This document shows, piece after piece, positions 55,324 to 64,000 of a DNA stretch of 64,000 nt. Under the pieces are notes generated by a model that saw only the letters and a program-made list of their open reading frames with translations, did no database searches and was not told where the DNA came from. The stretch comes from Melioribacteraceae bacterium (lineage in GTDB: Bacteria; Bacteroidota; Ignavibacteria; Ignavibacteriales; Melioribacteraceae), in contig JAOADJ010000037.1 in the NCBI GenBank assembly GCA_026417375.1, positions 169,356-233,355 on the forward strand. The letters are read 5' to 3'. Each line of letters opens with the position of its first letter. Position 1 is the first letter of the stretch. A program made the translations under genes and the position numbers.

Positions 55324-56930
55324 AATATCTTTCAATTTCAAAGAAAGAATTTGTATATCTAATCTTAAGTGGAATATTAATTGGAATTTCTTTCCCCCCA
55401 ATTCCTTTTCCCTTTTTAATTTTCTTTTCTTTTGTTCCATATTTTTTTCTTATTGAAAATAAAAACCAATTAAATGAATTAAACAAAGTTTCTTATCTGA
55501 CTTTTTTTATCTTCAATTTAATAACACTCTATTGGGTTGGTAGTTGGACAAAAGAAGCCGATCCCTTTTTAATGATAAGCGGTGTTCTTTTAATTTTTCT
55601 GAATCCTGCTTTCTATTTAATTCCAATTTCAATTTTTTATTTATCTAAAAAAATTTTTAAAGAAAAATTAGCAATTCTATTTTTCCCAGTTTATTGGGTT
55701 TTTTTTGAATACATATACAGCATAACAGATTTAAGATTTCCATGGTTAACTTTAGCAAATTCACTTCCATATTTTAATCAGTTTATTCAAATAGCAGATA
55801 TTATTGGTGCTTATGGTTTATCGTTAATCATTTTATACATAAATATTTTTATTTATTTGTCACTGAAAGATTTATCAATTACTAAAAAGATTAATTTCAA
55901 ATATGCTTTAACGGCAACTTTACTTTTTTTAATTCCATTAGTTTATGGATTCATCAAAACTTCAAAACCAAAAACTTATGAAAACAAAATTTTTGTAGGA
56001 TTAATACAACCAAATTTAAATCCTTGGGATAAATGGAGCGGTGGAAATTTAGATGAACAGATAAATTTATATTTAGGTTTAAGTGAACAAGCTTATAAAA
56101 AAGGAGCCAGATTAATTATCTGGCCTGAATCTGCTTTATCAGTATATTTGCTTTCCGGAAGTTATGATGAACAAGTAAGAAAAATTCAAAAATTTGTTTA
56201 TGAACATAACATTTTTTTAATGACTGGGATGCCGGATATAAATATTTATTATGATTTAAAGACAGCCCCCAAAGATGCTAAAAAATTAAAATCACAAGAG
56301 ATTGCATATACTTCTTATAATTCTATTTTATTGTTTTCACCTTATTCTTTAGAAATTCAAAAGTATCAGAAAAATTTACTCGTTCCATTTGGTGAACATG
56401 TTCCTTTCGTTGAATACCTGCCAATTCTTGGAAAATTAATTAAATGGCAAGTTGGAATTTCTAGTTGGAATGTTGGTAAAGAACAAAATTTATTTGATTT
56501 AAATGTTTTAAAAATTGGTGGTATCATTTGTATAGAATCAATCTATCCTGATTATGTCGCAAATTTTGTAAATAAAGGTGCTGATTTAATTTCGATAGTT
56601 ACAAATGATAGTTGGTATGGATATTCAAGTGGTCCGTTTCAACATAAAGAAATTTCAGTTTTGAGAGCAGTTGAAAATCGTCGTTCAGTTGTACGTGCTG
56701 CTAATGGAGGAATAAGTTGCATAATAGATCCTTTCGGAAGAACAATTTCACAAACAAGATTATTTGAAAAAACAGTTTTAGTTGATCAAGTTCCAATTTA
56801 TTACGAAAAAACTTTTTATTCTAAATTTCCATTATTAATTCCTTATTTTGTCGTCATAATAACTTTATTAACAATTGTAATTTATTTAATTAAACATTTT
56901 AGAAAAAAAATATTGAAAAAAAATGATTGA
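55320..56930 (+). CDS. lnt: Apolipoprotein N-acyltransferase
   Basis: Membrane enzyme that adds the third acyl chain to lipoproteins. The 536-residue protein has about seven hydrophobic spans then a nitrilase-like domain with the catalytic Glu in WPESAL (about residue 269), Lys in KNLLVPFGEHVPF (about residue 351) and Cys in GIICIESIYP (about residue 404). This is consistent with the several lipoproteins encoded in the window. It overlaps its neighbours by 4 and 8 bp. Confidence 0.94.
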   Translation: MKYLSISKKEFVYLILSGILIGISFPPIPFPFLIFFSFVPYFFLIENKNQLNELNKVSYLTFFIFNLITLYWVGSWTKEADPFLMISGVLLIFLNPAFYLIPISIFYLSKKIFKEKLAILFFPVYWVFFEYIYSITDLRFPWLTLANSLPYFNQFIQIADIIGAYGLSLIILYINIFIYLSLKDLSITKKINFKYALTATLLFLIPLVYGFIKTSKPKTYENKIFVGLIQPNLNPWDKWSGGNLDEQINLYLGLSEQAYKKGARLIIWPESALSVYLLSGSYDEQVRKIQKFVYEHNIFLMTGMPDINIYYDLKTAPKDAKKLKSQEIAYTSYNSILLFSPYSLEIQKYQKNLLVPFGEHVPFVEYLPILGKLIKWQVGISSWNVGKEQNLFDLNVLKIGGIICIESIYPDYVANFVNKGADLISIVTNDSWYGYSSGPFQHKEISVLRAVENRRSVVRAANGGISCIIDPFGRTISQTRLFEKTVLVDQVPIYYEKTFYSKFPLLIPYFVVIITLLTIVIYLIKHFRKKILKKND

Positions 56931-57948
56931 CTTAAGAAGTGACACCGTTACAAAACCTTCTCTCGAAATGAGGAAAGCGATGTATGAAGCAGAAGTTGGA
57001 GATGATGTATATAAAGAAGATCCAACAACAAATGAATTAGAAAAATTTGCTGCTGAACTTTTAGGTAAAGAAGCGGCTTTATTTGTACCGAGTGGTGTAA
57101 TGGGAAATCAGATTTGTTTAAATGTTTTAACAGAACATGGTGACGAAGTTATTTGCGAAAAAGATGCTCATATATTTCAATATGAATCCGGTTCTCCAGC
57201 TGCATTAAGTGGATTACAATTAAGTCTTGTAGATGGAAATGAAAAAGGAATTTTTACAGATGAACAAATTGAACCACTCATAAGACCAACAAGTGCTTAT
57301 TACATGGCCAGAACAAAAGTTATAGAAATTGAAAACACACATAATCGTGCTGGCGGAACAATTAATCCAATTGAAAATATTCAGGCAATTTCAAGTTTAG
57401 CAAAAAAGTATAATTTATATACACATCTTGATGGTGCAAGAATTTGGAACGCTCATGTAGAAACAAATATATCAGTTGCCGATTATGCAAAATATTTTGA
57501 TACAGTTTCATGTTGTCTTTCAAAAGGGTTGGGCGCTCCAATTGGATCTATAATTGCCGGAGAAAAAGAATTAATTGAAAAGGCGTTTCGCATTCGTAAA
57601 GCCTGGGGTGGCGGAATGCGTCAGGTTGGTGTGCTTTCGGCTGCGGGTTTGTATGCTTTAAAAAATAATATAAACAGATTGAAAGAAGATCATCAAAAAG
57701 CAAAATTATTTGCTGAAGGTATTTCGAAAATCTCAGATTTAATTATCAATAAAAACTTAGTTGAAACAAATATTGTAATGTTTTCACCTAAAAGTATTTC
57801 AGTTGATGAGTTTTTGATTAGATGCAAACAAAAAGGTTTATTCTTTGGAACCGGGAAAGTTGGTGTAATCAGAGCTGTAACTCACATGGATGTATCTTTT
57901 GAACAAATAAATGAAGCTATAAAAATTATAGAAACAATATTGGATTGA
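56923..57948 (+). CDS. ltaE: Low-specificity L-threonine aldolase
   Basis: A PLP fold-type I aldolase that splits threonine (and similar beta-hydroxy amino acids) to glycine and an aldehyde. The 341-residue protein starts with MIDLRSDTVTKPS, has the phosphate-binding GDEVICEKDAHI region and the PLP lysine in CLSKGLGAPIGS (about residue 202). The GGGMRQVGVLSAAG motif is also typical. It overlaps lnt by 8 bp and runs straight into the next gene. Confidence 0.95.
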   Translation: MIDLRSDTVTKPSLEMRKAMYEAEVGDDVYKEDPTTNELEKFAAELLGKEAALFVPSGVMGNQICLNVLTEHGDEVICEKDAHIFQYESGSPAALSGLQLSLVDGNEKGIFTDEQIEPLIRPTSAYYMARTKVIEIENTHNRAGGTINPIENIQAISSLAKKYNLYTHLDGARIWNAHVETNISVADYAKYFDTVSCCLSKGLGAPIGSIIAGEKELIEKAFRIRKAWGGGMRQVGVLSAAGLYALKNNINRLKEDHQKAKLFAEGISKISDLIINKNLVETNIVMFSPKSISVDEFLIRCKQKGLFFGTGKVGVIRAVTHMDVSFEQINEAIKIIETILD

Positions 57949-57950
57949 AC

Positions 57951-58406
57951 ATGAAATCAAAAAATTTATTCAAACATAAAATTAAAGAAGTAGTGCGATT
58001 TCACGAAGTTGATATTTTAGGTGTTTGTAATAACGCTGTTTACTTTAATTATTTTGAAGATGCAAGAATAAAATATATGCAAGACCTACAGAAAAAATAT
58101 CAGTTAAAAGAAATTCTGTCAGGTGATTCTTTTTTCATTATGGCTCATAATGAAGCTGATTACATTGAACCGGCATTTTTAGATGATGAATTAATAGTTT
58201 ATACCAGAATTAATTTTATTAAAAATTCATCTTTTGGTTTTGAACATAAGATTGTAAAATCTTCTACAAAAAGAATTATTTGTGTCGGTGGTGGAGTTGT
58301 TGTTCACATAAATAAAAGAAATAATAAATCAATTCCTCTTCCCAAAGAATTTTATGATGCAGTAAAAAATTATGAGAAAGAAGTTGATATTGTTAACGTA
58401 ACATAA
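57951..58406 (+). CDS. 4HBT-family acyl-CoA thioesterase
   Basis: Hotdog-fold thioesterase of the YbgC/FadM type. VRFHEVDILGVCNNAVYFNY includes the catalytic Asp and the N-N-x-x-Y motif, near residue 15. I use ATG 57951; the frame is open from TTG 57945, overlapping ltaE. It is the last gene of the era operon and its stop overlaps the convergent membrane gene by 14 bp. Confidence 0.9.
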   Translation: MKSKNLFKHKIKEVVRFHEVDILGVCNNAVYFNYFEDARIKYMQDLQKKYQLKEILSGDSFFIMAHNEADYIEPAFLDDELIVYTRINFIKNSSFGFEHKIVKSSTKRIICVGGGVVVHINKRNNKSIPLPKEFYDAVKNYEKEVDIVNVT

Positions 58407-59523
58407 AAATTATAAATGCATTTAATAATAAAATTATAGTAATGTTTCTTGCAATATCTGGTTTTTCAAGTTTTAATTTTCCCCAGAAATTTGCAATTAT
58501 AATCATTAGAATTATTAAAATAACTGTAACTAAAGAAGCTTCAATTAAATTCAGACTATCATTAAAGCGATTATATATTCCCTTATAATTAAACAAATCT
58601 CTGTATAAAAATTGAAGATGTAACCAATAGACAATTAAAGATTCTCTGCTGATATCTAATAAAATAGATTTATAATTTTCTTTTTTCTCAATGTATAAAT
58701 AACCAATTCCTAATAAAACATAAATCACTCCTAATCTTTCCAAAAAGAAAAATGGATGTGGAATTATAGAAGCAAGATTTTCCGGAAACAAAACATTAAT
58801 AAGTAAGACACTTATAAAAAAGAATGCTGTTCCAATAATAATAAGTTGGCGTGCAAAAATATTTTCTTGATTTTTTTCTTTTGCCATCAAATAAAATTTA
58901 GAAGTAAAAGCGCCGGCAAAAATAAAATTCCACCATGGAAAAATTGGAAATTGTGAACCATGCATTTTGTTTAAATAATTTGCTATTCCAATTGGTAAAT
59001 ATTTTAAGAAATCAATTTTCCATGCTATCGGACTAAAGAAAACAACAAACAGAGTCATAAATGCAGAGAATAAAAATAAAGATTCATCTTTTTTAAAAAC
59101 TAATCGTGCAATTAACAAAACTAATAAACCCGATCCAATTGCCTGCAGAACATCAACATGAAAAAATGAATTTAACGTTTGAAAATTTGTATTAATAAAA
59201 ACTTTACTGAATGAAAAATAGGGTAAATGAAGTGAATATGCGGCTAAAAAAATCATTCCTATTCTTGAAAGTCTTCGCCAAAAATCTTTTCCGAATTTTC
59301 TTAATTCATCTCCTTTTTTAGTAAGTGTAAGAACAAATACCATCCCGGATGTAAATGTAAAAGCTGGTGCAACCAGACCGTTAATAAAATTTAAATAACG
59401 AAACCACCAATCATTTTTTATTTCTGGTAATAATAATGCATTGAAAACATGAACTTCAATCATTACCAAAAGAGCTAAACCTTTTAACAAATCTATAAAT
59501 AAAGCTCTGTTTTTTGTAGCCAT
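58393..59523 (-). CDS. DUF1624/heparan-alpha-glucosaminide N-acetyltransferase-like membrane protein
   Basis: The 376-residue integral membrane protein has about ten spans. The N-terminal RALFIDLLKGLALLVMIEVH and the FINGLVAPAFTFTSGMV stretch match the DUF1624 acyltransferase-like family. The catalytic residues of the human enzyme are not confidently visible, so the activity is open. GAGAAA precedes the ATG. It is convergent with the thioesterase gene. Confidence 0.85.
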   Translation of the reverse strand: MATKNRALFIDLLKGLALLVMIEVHVFNALLLPEIKNDWWFRYLNFINGLVAPAFTFTSGMVFVLTLTKKGDELRKFGKDFWRRLSRIGMIFLAAYSLHLPYFSFSKVFINTNFQTLNSFFHVDVLQAIGSGLLVLLIARLVFKKDESLFLFSAFMTLFVVFFSPIAWKIDFLKYLPIGIANYLNKMHGSQFPIFPWWNFIFAGAFTSKFYLMAKEKNQENIFARQLIIIGTAFFFISVLLINVLFPENLASIIPHPFFFLERLGVIYVLLGIGYLYIEKKENYKSILLDISRESLIVYWLHLQFLYRDLFNYKGIYNRFNDSLNLIEASLVTVILIILMIIIANFWGKLKLEKPDIARNITIILLLNAFIIFMLR

Positions 59524-59613
59524 ATATTTCTCGTTTTTATTGTAATTATAAATATTTTGTGTTAGATAACAAAAAAATTATTAGTTTAATTATAAACAAA
59601 CAGGGGATTAGAA

Positions 59614-60303
59614 ATGGAAATTGTATTTGATATTGAAACTGTAGGATGTGAATTTGATTCTTTAAAAGAATCGCAACAAGAATTTTTATTGAGATATGCA
59701 GAAATGGAAACAGATGAAGAAAAAAAGGATAAACTAAAAGAGGAGGTTAAAAGAAATTTAAGTCTTTATCCATTTACAGCAAAAGTTATTGCAATTGGTT
59801 TGTTGAATGTTGAAAAAGAAAAGCTACTTGTATTATATGAAAGTAATAAAAAAGATGAATGGAAAAATGAAGATGGAAATATTACTTATAAATCAATGAC
59901 TGAAGTTGAAATGCTAAAAAGTTTTTGGATGTATGCTGAAAAAACAAAAAAATTAATTTCTTTTAACGGAAGAAGTTTTGACTTGCCATTTTTAATGATA
60001 AGAAGTGCAATCAATAAAATTAAACCAACAAAAAATTATTTAAAAAATAGATTTGATTCTACTAACCACGTTGATCTTTTAGAACAATTAACTTTTTATG
60101 GATTAACAAAAAAATTCAATTTAGACTTTTATTGCAATGCATTTGGAATTGAATCTCCAAAATCAAAAGGAATTACAGGTATGGAAGTTAAAGAAATGTA
60201 TAAAGCAGGATTAATTGAAGATATAGCTGTTTATTGTGGAAAAGATGTTCAGGCTACATATTTATTATACAAAATATGGAATGAATATTTAAACATCTCC
60301 TAA
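59614..60303 (+). CDS. PolB-related 3'-5' exonuclease domain protein
   Basis: The 229-residue stand-alone exonuclease fold has ExoI VFDIETV (Asp-x-Glu), ExoII ISFNGRSFDLPFL and ExoIII AVYCGKDVQATYLLY (Tyr-x3-Asp). All metal ligands are kept. It belongs to the DnaQ-like family related to DNA polymerase B exonucleases (PF10108 type). The helical insert (about residues 15-50) is rich in Glu/Lys. Ribosome site AGGGGAT. The biological role is unknown. Confidence 0.88.
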   Translation: MEIVFDIETVGCEFDSLKESQQEFLLRYAEMETDEEKKDKLKEEVKRNLSLYPFTAKVIAIGLLNVEKEKLLVLYESNKKDEWKNEDGNITYKSMTEVEMLKSFWMYAEKTKKLISFNGRSFDLPFLMIRSAINKIKPTKNYLKNRFDSTNHVDLLEQLTFYGLTKKFNLDFYCNAFGIESPKSKGITGMEVKEMYKAGLIEDIAVYCGKDVQATYLLYKIWNEYLNIS

Positions 60304-60360
60304 ATCAATTTGCTGATGTAATTTTCAAATTGTATTTTGAGAATAAAAGAAAGGTGAATT

Positions 60361-60909
60361 ATGGAATTAAATAATTTTATACAGTTAATAGAAGATAATA
60401 AAAGAAAAATTGCTGAAGCCTATTTTGATGAAGTTAAAACATCAGAATATATGAAAACATATCACAAACTTGATCCTGAAAAAGTTATAAAAAGAGAGGA
60501 AGCAACTTATACATATTTAGCAGCCTGGTTAAAAAATGGTGCTAAAAATGATGAAACAGAAAAATTCTTTTGCAACATTGGAAATGAAAGGTTTAAAGAA
60601 GGATTTCCATTAAGCGAATTAAATTATGCTTTATTCATTAGTAAAAAAGCATTTTACAATTTTATGAGAGAACATCCTGAAATAATTGATGATAAATCAA
60701 AAGAAGAAATTATAGAATTTTTTACAGTTATTAGTAATTACTTCGCTCTTGCAGGTTTTTATATGGTTCGTGGTTATATAAATACTTTGTTTGACAAACT
60801 TGATCTAAGCGATAGATTAACAAGAGAAGAACTTCAACAAATTATGATTCGTGGTGCTTTTGATGAAGAAGATTTGGATTACAGCGATTTTGTCTGGAGA
60901 CATGTTTAA
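60361..60909 (+). CDS. RsbRD N-terminal-domain-like protein
   Basis: The 182-residue all-helical protein has NERFKEGFPLSELNYALFI and a following helix pair, the pattern of the RsbRD N-terminal domain (PF14361), which senses signals in stressosome regulators. It has no STAS, kinase or GGDEF output domain, so it would need a partner. No signal peptide. It precedes mobA by 7 bp, and mobA overlaps the multihaem cytochrome gene, so the three may be one transcript. Confidence 0.55.
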   Translation: MELNNFIQLIEDNKRKIAEAYFDEVKTSEYMKTYHKLDPEKVIKREEATYTYLAAWLKNGAKNDETEKFFCNIGNERFKEGFPLSELNYALFISKKAFYNFMREHPEIIDDKSKEEIIEFFTVISNYFALAGFYMVRGYINTLFDKLDLSDRLTREELQQIMIRGAFDEEDLDYSDFVWRHV

Positions 60910-60916
60910 TTTCTGA

Positions 60917-61531
60917 ATGAACTTAAAATACGAAAATATCTCCGCCATCGTTTTAGCTGGCGGAGAAAGTAAACGAATTGGAAGAAATAAAGCATTATTA
61001 AAAGTTAATAATAAAACAATAATTGAAATTGTTTTAAACAAACTGAAAAATCTTTTCACAAATATTTTAATCAGTACAAATAATAACACTGAATATTCAT
61101 TTCTTAGATATTCTACTATTAATGATATACTTAAAAATCATGGACCTCTTTCTGGAATTCATTCAGGATTAGCTCACTCAAATACACAAAAGAATTTTTT
61201 TATATCTTGTGATATGCCATTAATAGATGAACATTCAATAAGTTATATAGTTGAAAATTCCAACAATGCTGAAATTACTATTCCAATTGTTGAAAATTAC
61301 CCGATTTATGTTTGTGGTGTTTACTCAAAAAATATCTTAAATGAAATTGAAAAAATGATTGGTGAACAACCACAAAAAGCAAGTATTAAAAATCTTACCA
61401 AAAAAGTTGAGACAAAATATTTAGACATAAAATTACAATCATTCTTCAATGAAATTAATTTCTTAAACATGAACACAAATCAAGATTATGAAATTGTAAA
61501 GAATATTTTAAAATCTGAATCGAATGAATAA
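60917..61531 (+). CDS. mobA: Molybdenum cofactor guanylyltransferase
   Basis: The 204-residue nucleotidyltransferase makes MGD from molybdopterin and GTP. IVLAGGESKRIGRNKALL is the nucleotide loop. GPLSGIHSGL and ISCDMPLI (metal-binding Asp) are typical of MobA. MGD is needed for DMSO-reductase-type enzymes, not for the xanthine dehydrogenases of this window. It overlaps a multihaem cytochrome gene by 8 bp, suggesting that an MGD enzyme outside the window works with that respiratory chain. Confidence 0.93.
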   Translation: MNLKYENISAIVLAGGESKRIGRNKALLKVNNKTIIEIVLNKLKNLFTNILISTNNNTEYSFLRYSTINDILKNHGPLSGIHSGLAHSNTQKNFFISCDMPLIDEHSISYIVENSNNAEITIPIVENYPIYVCGVYSKNILNEIEKMIGEQPQKASIKNLTKKVETKYLDIKLQSFFNEINFLNMNTNQDYEIVKNILKSESNE

Positions 61532-63377
61532 AAAAAATAAAATCATATTATCATTTTTCTTACACGCTTTAATTTCTTTAACAGTAGTTTTTCTAACAAT
61601 ATATTTCCTGGAAAATCTGACAGCTGACGAAAAGCAAAAAATATCATTAGTAAAAAATATAAATCAAAAGGAAAGTTGTTTATCGTGTCATTCAGAAATT
61701 CAGGGGATTGAAGAATCTCATTCACCAAATAAAATAGGTTGTTATTCTTGTCATTTAGGAAATCCGAACGCTATTGAAAAAAATGAAGCACACGCTAATA
61801 TGATTTTAATACCCGGAAATTTAAATGATATTGAATTTACTTGTGGTTCTTCTAATTGCCATCCACAAATGATCTCAAGAATGAAGAATAATATCATGAA
61901 TACTATGAATGGTGTTGTAACAGTTGATAAATGGGTTTTTGGTGAGGCAACATCACCAACATTTAAAAACTCAATTCATGAAATAAAATTTTCACCTGCT
62001 GAAAAGCATTTAAGAAATCTTTGTGCATCTTGTCATTTGTCAAACATTAAAAGTGAATTAGGACCAATTAATGAATTATCTCGTGGAGGTGGTTGTTTAG
62101 CTTGTCATTTAAATTATTCTAATAATGCTCTTTTTGAATTAAAAAATTCTTCAAAACAATTAACAAAGTTTCACCCAAATATTGATATTAAAATTAATAA
62201 TTCACATTGCTTTGGTTGTCATTCCCGCTCAGGAAGAATTTCATTGAGTTATGATGGCTGGCATGAAACTCTTTATAAACCTGAAGATGTAAAATCAAAA
62301 ATTGGTTTTAGAGTTTTAGATGATGGTAGAGTTGTAAAACAAATTCAAAAAGATATTCATTCTGAAAAAGGTTTATTATGTGTTGATTGCCATAACTCAT
62401 ATGAAATTATGGGAGATGGAAATTATTATCTTCATAAAGAAGAACAACTACAAATTCAATGTATAGATTGTCATCTAATCGACAATCCAAAAACAAAAAA
62501 AATAAATGAATTTGATTTTGAATCAAAAAAAATTGCAGAACTAAATAATACTAATGATAACTCAAGAAATTATTTATTAACAAAAAATGAAATTCCTTAC
62601 ACAAATGTTTTTTATGAAAAAGGAAAAACTTTTTTAATTAAAAAAAACAATAAAGAAAAAGTAGAAATTAAAAAACCTTCATTCGTTTGCACAGAAGGAA
62701 AAGCTCACAAAGATTTATCTTGTAATACTTGCCATAATAGTTGGACTCCACAATGTATTGGTTGCCATACCGAATATGATGAAAATTCTACTATGTTTGA
62801 TTTGCTTGATAATAAAGAAGCTGATGGAGAATGGCTTGAACATCCAAAAGATCTTTTAGCAGAAACAACCACACTTGCAGTCAGGCAATCCCCAAACAAA
62901 AGAGAAATAATTGAAGTAATGCCGGGAATGATTTTAACAATTAAAAAATCAAAAAATGAATCCCCAATATTTAAAAGATTATTTGCTCCGGCATTTTCTC
63001 ATACAATTAGAAAAGAAGCAAAATCTTGTCAAGAGTGTCATTTAAATCCGGTTGTATTGGGTTATGGAAGAGGAAAACTTGAATATAAAATTACCAACGG
63101 GAAAGGAAGTTTTATTTTTACTCCAAATTATCCAAATTCAAAAATTGATAACTTACCAGAAGATGCATGGATTGGATTTCTTAAAGAAAAAAAATATAAT
63201 GTAGCTACAAGAGAAAACATAAGAACTTTTTCAGTTGATGAACAAAAAAGAATTTTAACATTAGGAAGTTGTTTGTCTTGTCATAAATCAAATTCAAAAG
63301 TTATAAATGCAACATTATATGATTTTGACAAAGTAATAAGTCTAAAATCGAAAAAATGTATAATCCCAAATTGGTAG
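61524..63377 (+). CDS. Multihaem c-type cytochrome, 12 haem motifs
   Basis: The 617-residue protein has an N-terminal membrane anchor/signal (LSFFLHALISLTVVFLTIYFL). I count eleven CxxCH motifs: CLSCH, CYSCH, CASCH, CLACH, CFGCH, CVDCH, CIDCH, CNTCH, CIGCH, CQECH and CLSCH. One wider motif, CGSSNCH (CX4CH), is at about residues 107-113. The presence of a CX4CH site is rare. It does not look like a standard NrfA or octahaem nitrite reductase. It is likely a periplasmic electron carrier or reductase in an anaerobic respiratory chain. It overlaps mobA, and its own end overlaps the next frame. Confidence 0.93.
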   Translation: MNKKNKIILSFFLHALISLTVVFLTIYFLENLTADEKQKISLVKNINQKESCLSCHSEIQGIEESHSPNKIGCYSCHLGNPNAIEKNEAHANMILIPGNLNDIEFTCGSSNCHPQMISRMKNNIMNTMNGVVTVDKWVFGEATSPTFKNSIHEIKFSPAEKHLRNLCASCHLSNIKSELGPINELSRGGGCLACHLNYSNNALFELKNSSKQLTKFHPNIDIKINNSHCFGCHSRSGRISLSYDGWHETLYKPEDVKSKIGFRVLDDGRVVKQIQKDIHSEKGLLCVDCHNSYEIMGDGNYYLHKEEQLQIQCIDCHLIDNPKTKKINEFDFESKKIAELNNTNDNSRNYLLTKNEIPYTNVFYEKGKTFLIKKNNKEKVEIKKPSFVCTEGKAHKDLSCNTCHNSWTPQCIGCHTEYDENSTMFDLLDNKEADGEWLEHPKDLLAETTTLAVRQSPNKREIIEVMPGMILTIKKSKNESPIFKRLFAPAFSHTIRKEAKSCQECHLNPVVLGYGRGKLEYKITNGKGSFIFTPNYPNSKIDNLPEDAWIGFLKEKKYNVATRENIRTFSVDEQKRILTLGSCLSCHKSNSKVINATLYDFDKVISLKSKKCIIPNW

Positions 63378-63385
63378 AGGAAAAA

Positions 63386-63856
63386 ATGAATTCAAAAGCA
63401 ATTCAAGATTTTTATCCTGATGAATTAAGTTACTGTTATGGTTGTGGCAGAAATAATGAATTTGGACATCATATAAAAAGTTTTTGGGAAGGTGATGAAA
63501 CAATTTCCTTTTTCACACCCAAAGAATATCATATTGCAATACCGGGATTTGTTTATGGTGGATTAATAGCTTCATTAATAGATTGCCATGGAACTGGCAG
63601 TGCAGCACTGGCAACCTATAAAGCTGAAAATCGTGAACCAAATTTATTGCCGGCTTTAAGATTTGTAACTGCATCTTTACAAGTTGATTTTCTTAAACCA
63701 ACCCCACTTGGTGTTGAACTTGAATTACGCGGAAAAATTATCGAAGTAAAAGGAAGAAAAGTAATTACAGAGATTGCAGTATCTGCTAATGGAGAAACTA
63801 CAGTAAAGGGTAAAGTTGTTGCAGTACAGGTTCCGGATAATTTTTTAAAGAAATAA
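63386..63856 (+). CDS. PaaI-type hotdog thioesterase
   Basis: The 156-residue hotdog-fold protein has CYGCGRNNEFGHHI near the N-terminus, which is a typical opening of the YiiD/PaaI-like subgroup, then VYGGLIASLIDCHGTGSA with the catalytic Asp, and LQVDFLKPTPLG. Start at ATG 63386 after AGAGGAAAAA is preferred over 63356, which would overlap the cytochrome gene by 22 bp. The acyl-CoA substrate is unknown. Confidence 0.88.
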   Translation: MNSKAIQDFYPDELSYCYGCGRNNEFGHHIKSFWEGDETISFFTPKEYHIAIPGFVYGGLIASLIDCHGTGSAALATYKAENREPNLLPALRFVTASLQVDFLKPTPLGVELELRGKIIEVKGRKVITEIAVSANGETTVKGKVVAVQVPDNFLKK

Positions 63857-64000
63857 TATAATAAGACAAACAGTGTTGAATTTATCAAATATTATAAACT
63901 TATCATTAAGTTTCTTTCATATGAGAAATAAAGTTTAATATTTCGGCAAAAAACAAACCAATTCTTAATATTTATTGATGGCAGAATAGTTGATATTTAT
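63857..64000 (+). other. Right-edge non-coding stretch, possible start of a PAS-domain gene
   Basis: No complete gene. In one plus-strand frame from about 63917 the sequence reads NQFLIFIDGRIVDIY at the very edge, which resembles the start of a PAS sensor domain. No ATG/GTG/TTG lies in that frame after the preceding stop codon, so this may be a gene with an unusual or misread start, or chance. Confidence 0.2.

Overview
The window is strongly AT-rich and densely coded. It looks like a Bacteroidota/Ignavibacteria-type genome. The supporting evidence is a secreted protein with a type IX secretion (T9SS) C-terminal sorting domain containing NYPNPFNPSTT, a long SecA with an SEC-C zinc tail, a DUF2723 membrane protein, a Chlorobi-like 2[4Fe-4S] ferredoxin, and dispersed palindromes of the GTCATTTCGAGCGAAGCGAG type. 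The species is not determined, and no rRNA, phage or CRISPR array was seen.

Layout. 0-16.5 kb: a minus-strand TPR lipoprotein (cut by the left edge), glnB and secA face a plus-strand glnE and a DUF2723 membrane protein. These are followed on the minus strand by a LOG-family protein, secG, tRNA-Met(CAU), a T9SS-exported C39-like peptidase, a dipeptide epimerase, an envelope protein, a methyltransferase and an MFS transporter. 16.5-36.8 kb: a large purine-catabolism island. It holds two molybdenum hydroxylases (a two-gene and a three-gene set), a fold-type II PLP enzyme with an in-frame stop near its C-terminus, a hydantoinase/allantoinase-like enzyme, SsnA, YgfK, YgeY, YgeW, a threonine-synthase-like PLP enzyme and a MocA-like cofactor cytidylyltransferase. 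It resembles the E. coli yge/ygf locus and the gene set recently tied to anaerobic urate breakdown in gut bacteria, but a canonical YgeX (2,3-diaminopropionate ammonia-lyase) is missing.

Two small nuclease-like genes are inserted in this island, each with its own palindromic DNA. A GIY-YIG protein (28.3 kb) sits between arrays of alternating inverted repeats, and a GxxExxY protein (33.4 kb) is enclosed by imperfect inverted repeats between ygeY and ygeW. The repeats supply or contain the stop codons of neighbouring genes.

36.8-64 kb is mainly housekeeping: rlmN, an acyl-CoA dehydrogenase, a YidD-like protein with two TPR/membrane proteins, an ACT protein with a DUF711 protein, LemA with a TPM protein, ferredoxin, an MBL-Rieske-queG-trxB run, an ECF sigma factor with a membrane partner, and a tightly overlapping era-EamA-acyP-ispF-dedA-lnt-ltaE-thioesterase operon. 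Near the right edge mobA is followed, with overlap, by a 12-haem-motif cytochrome c. The expected flow through the island is purine to xanthine/urate (Mo hydroxylases), then ring reduction and opening (YgfK, SsnA, hydantoinase), then ureido and carbamoyl cleavage (YgeY, YgeW), then ammonia and a C3 product (PLP enzymes). That order is inferred from gene content and is not shown by sequence alone.
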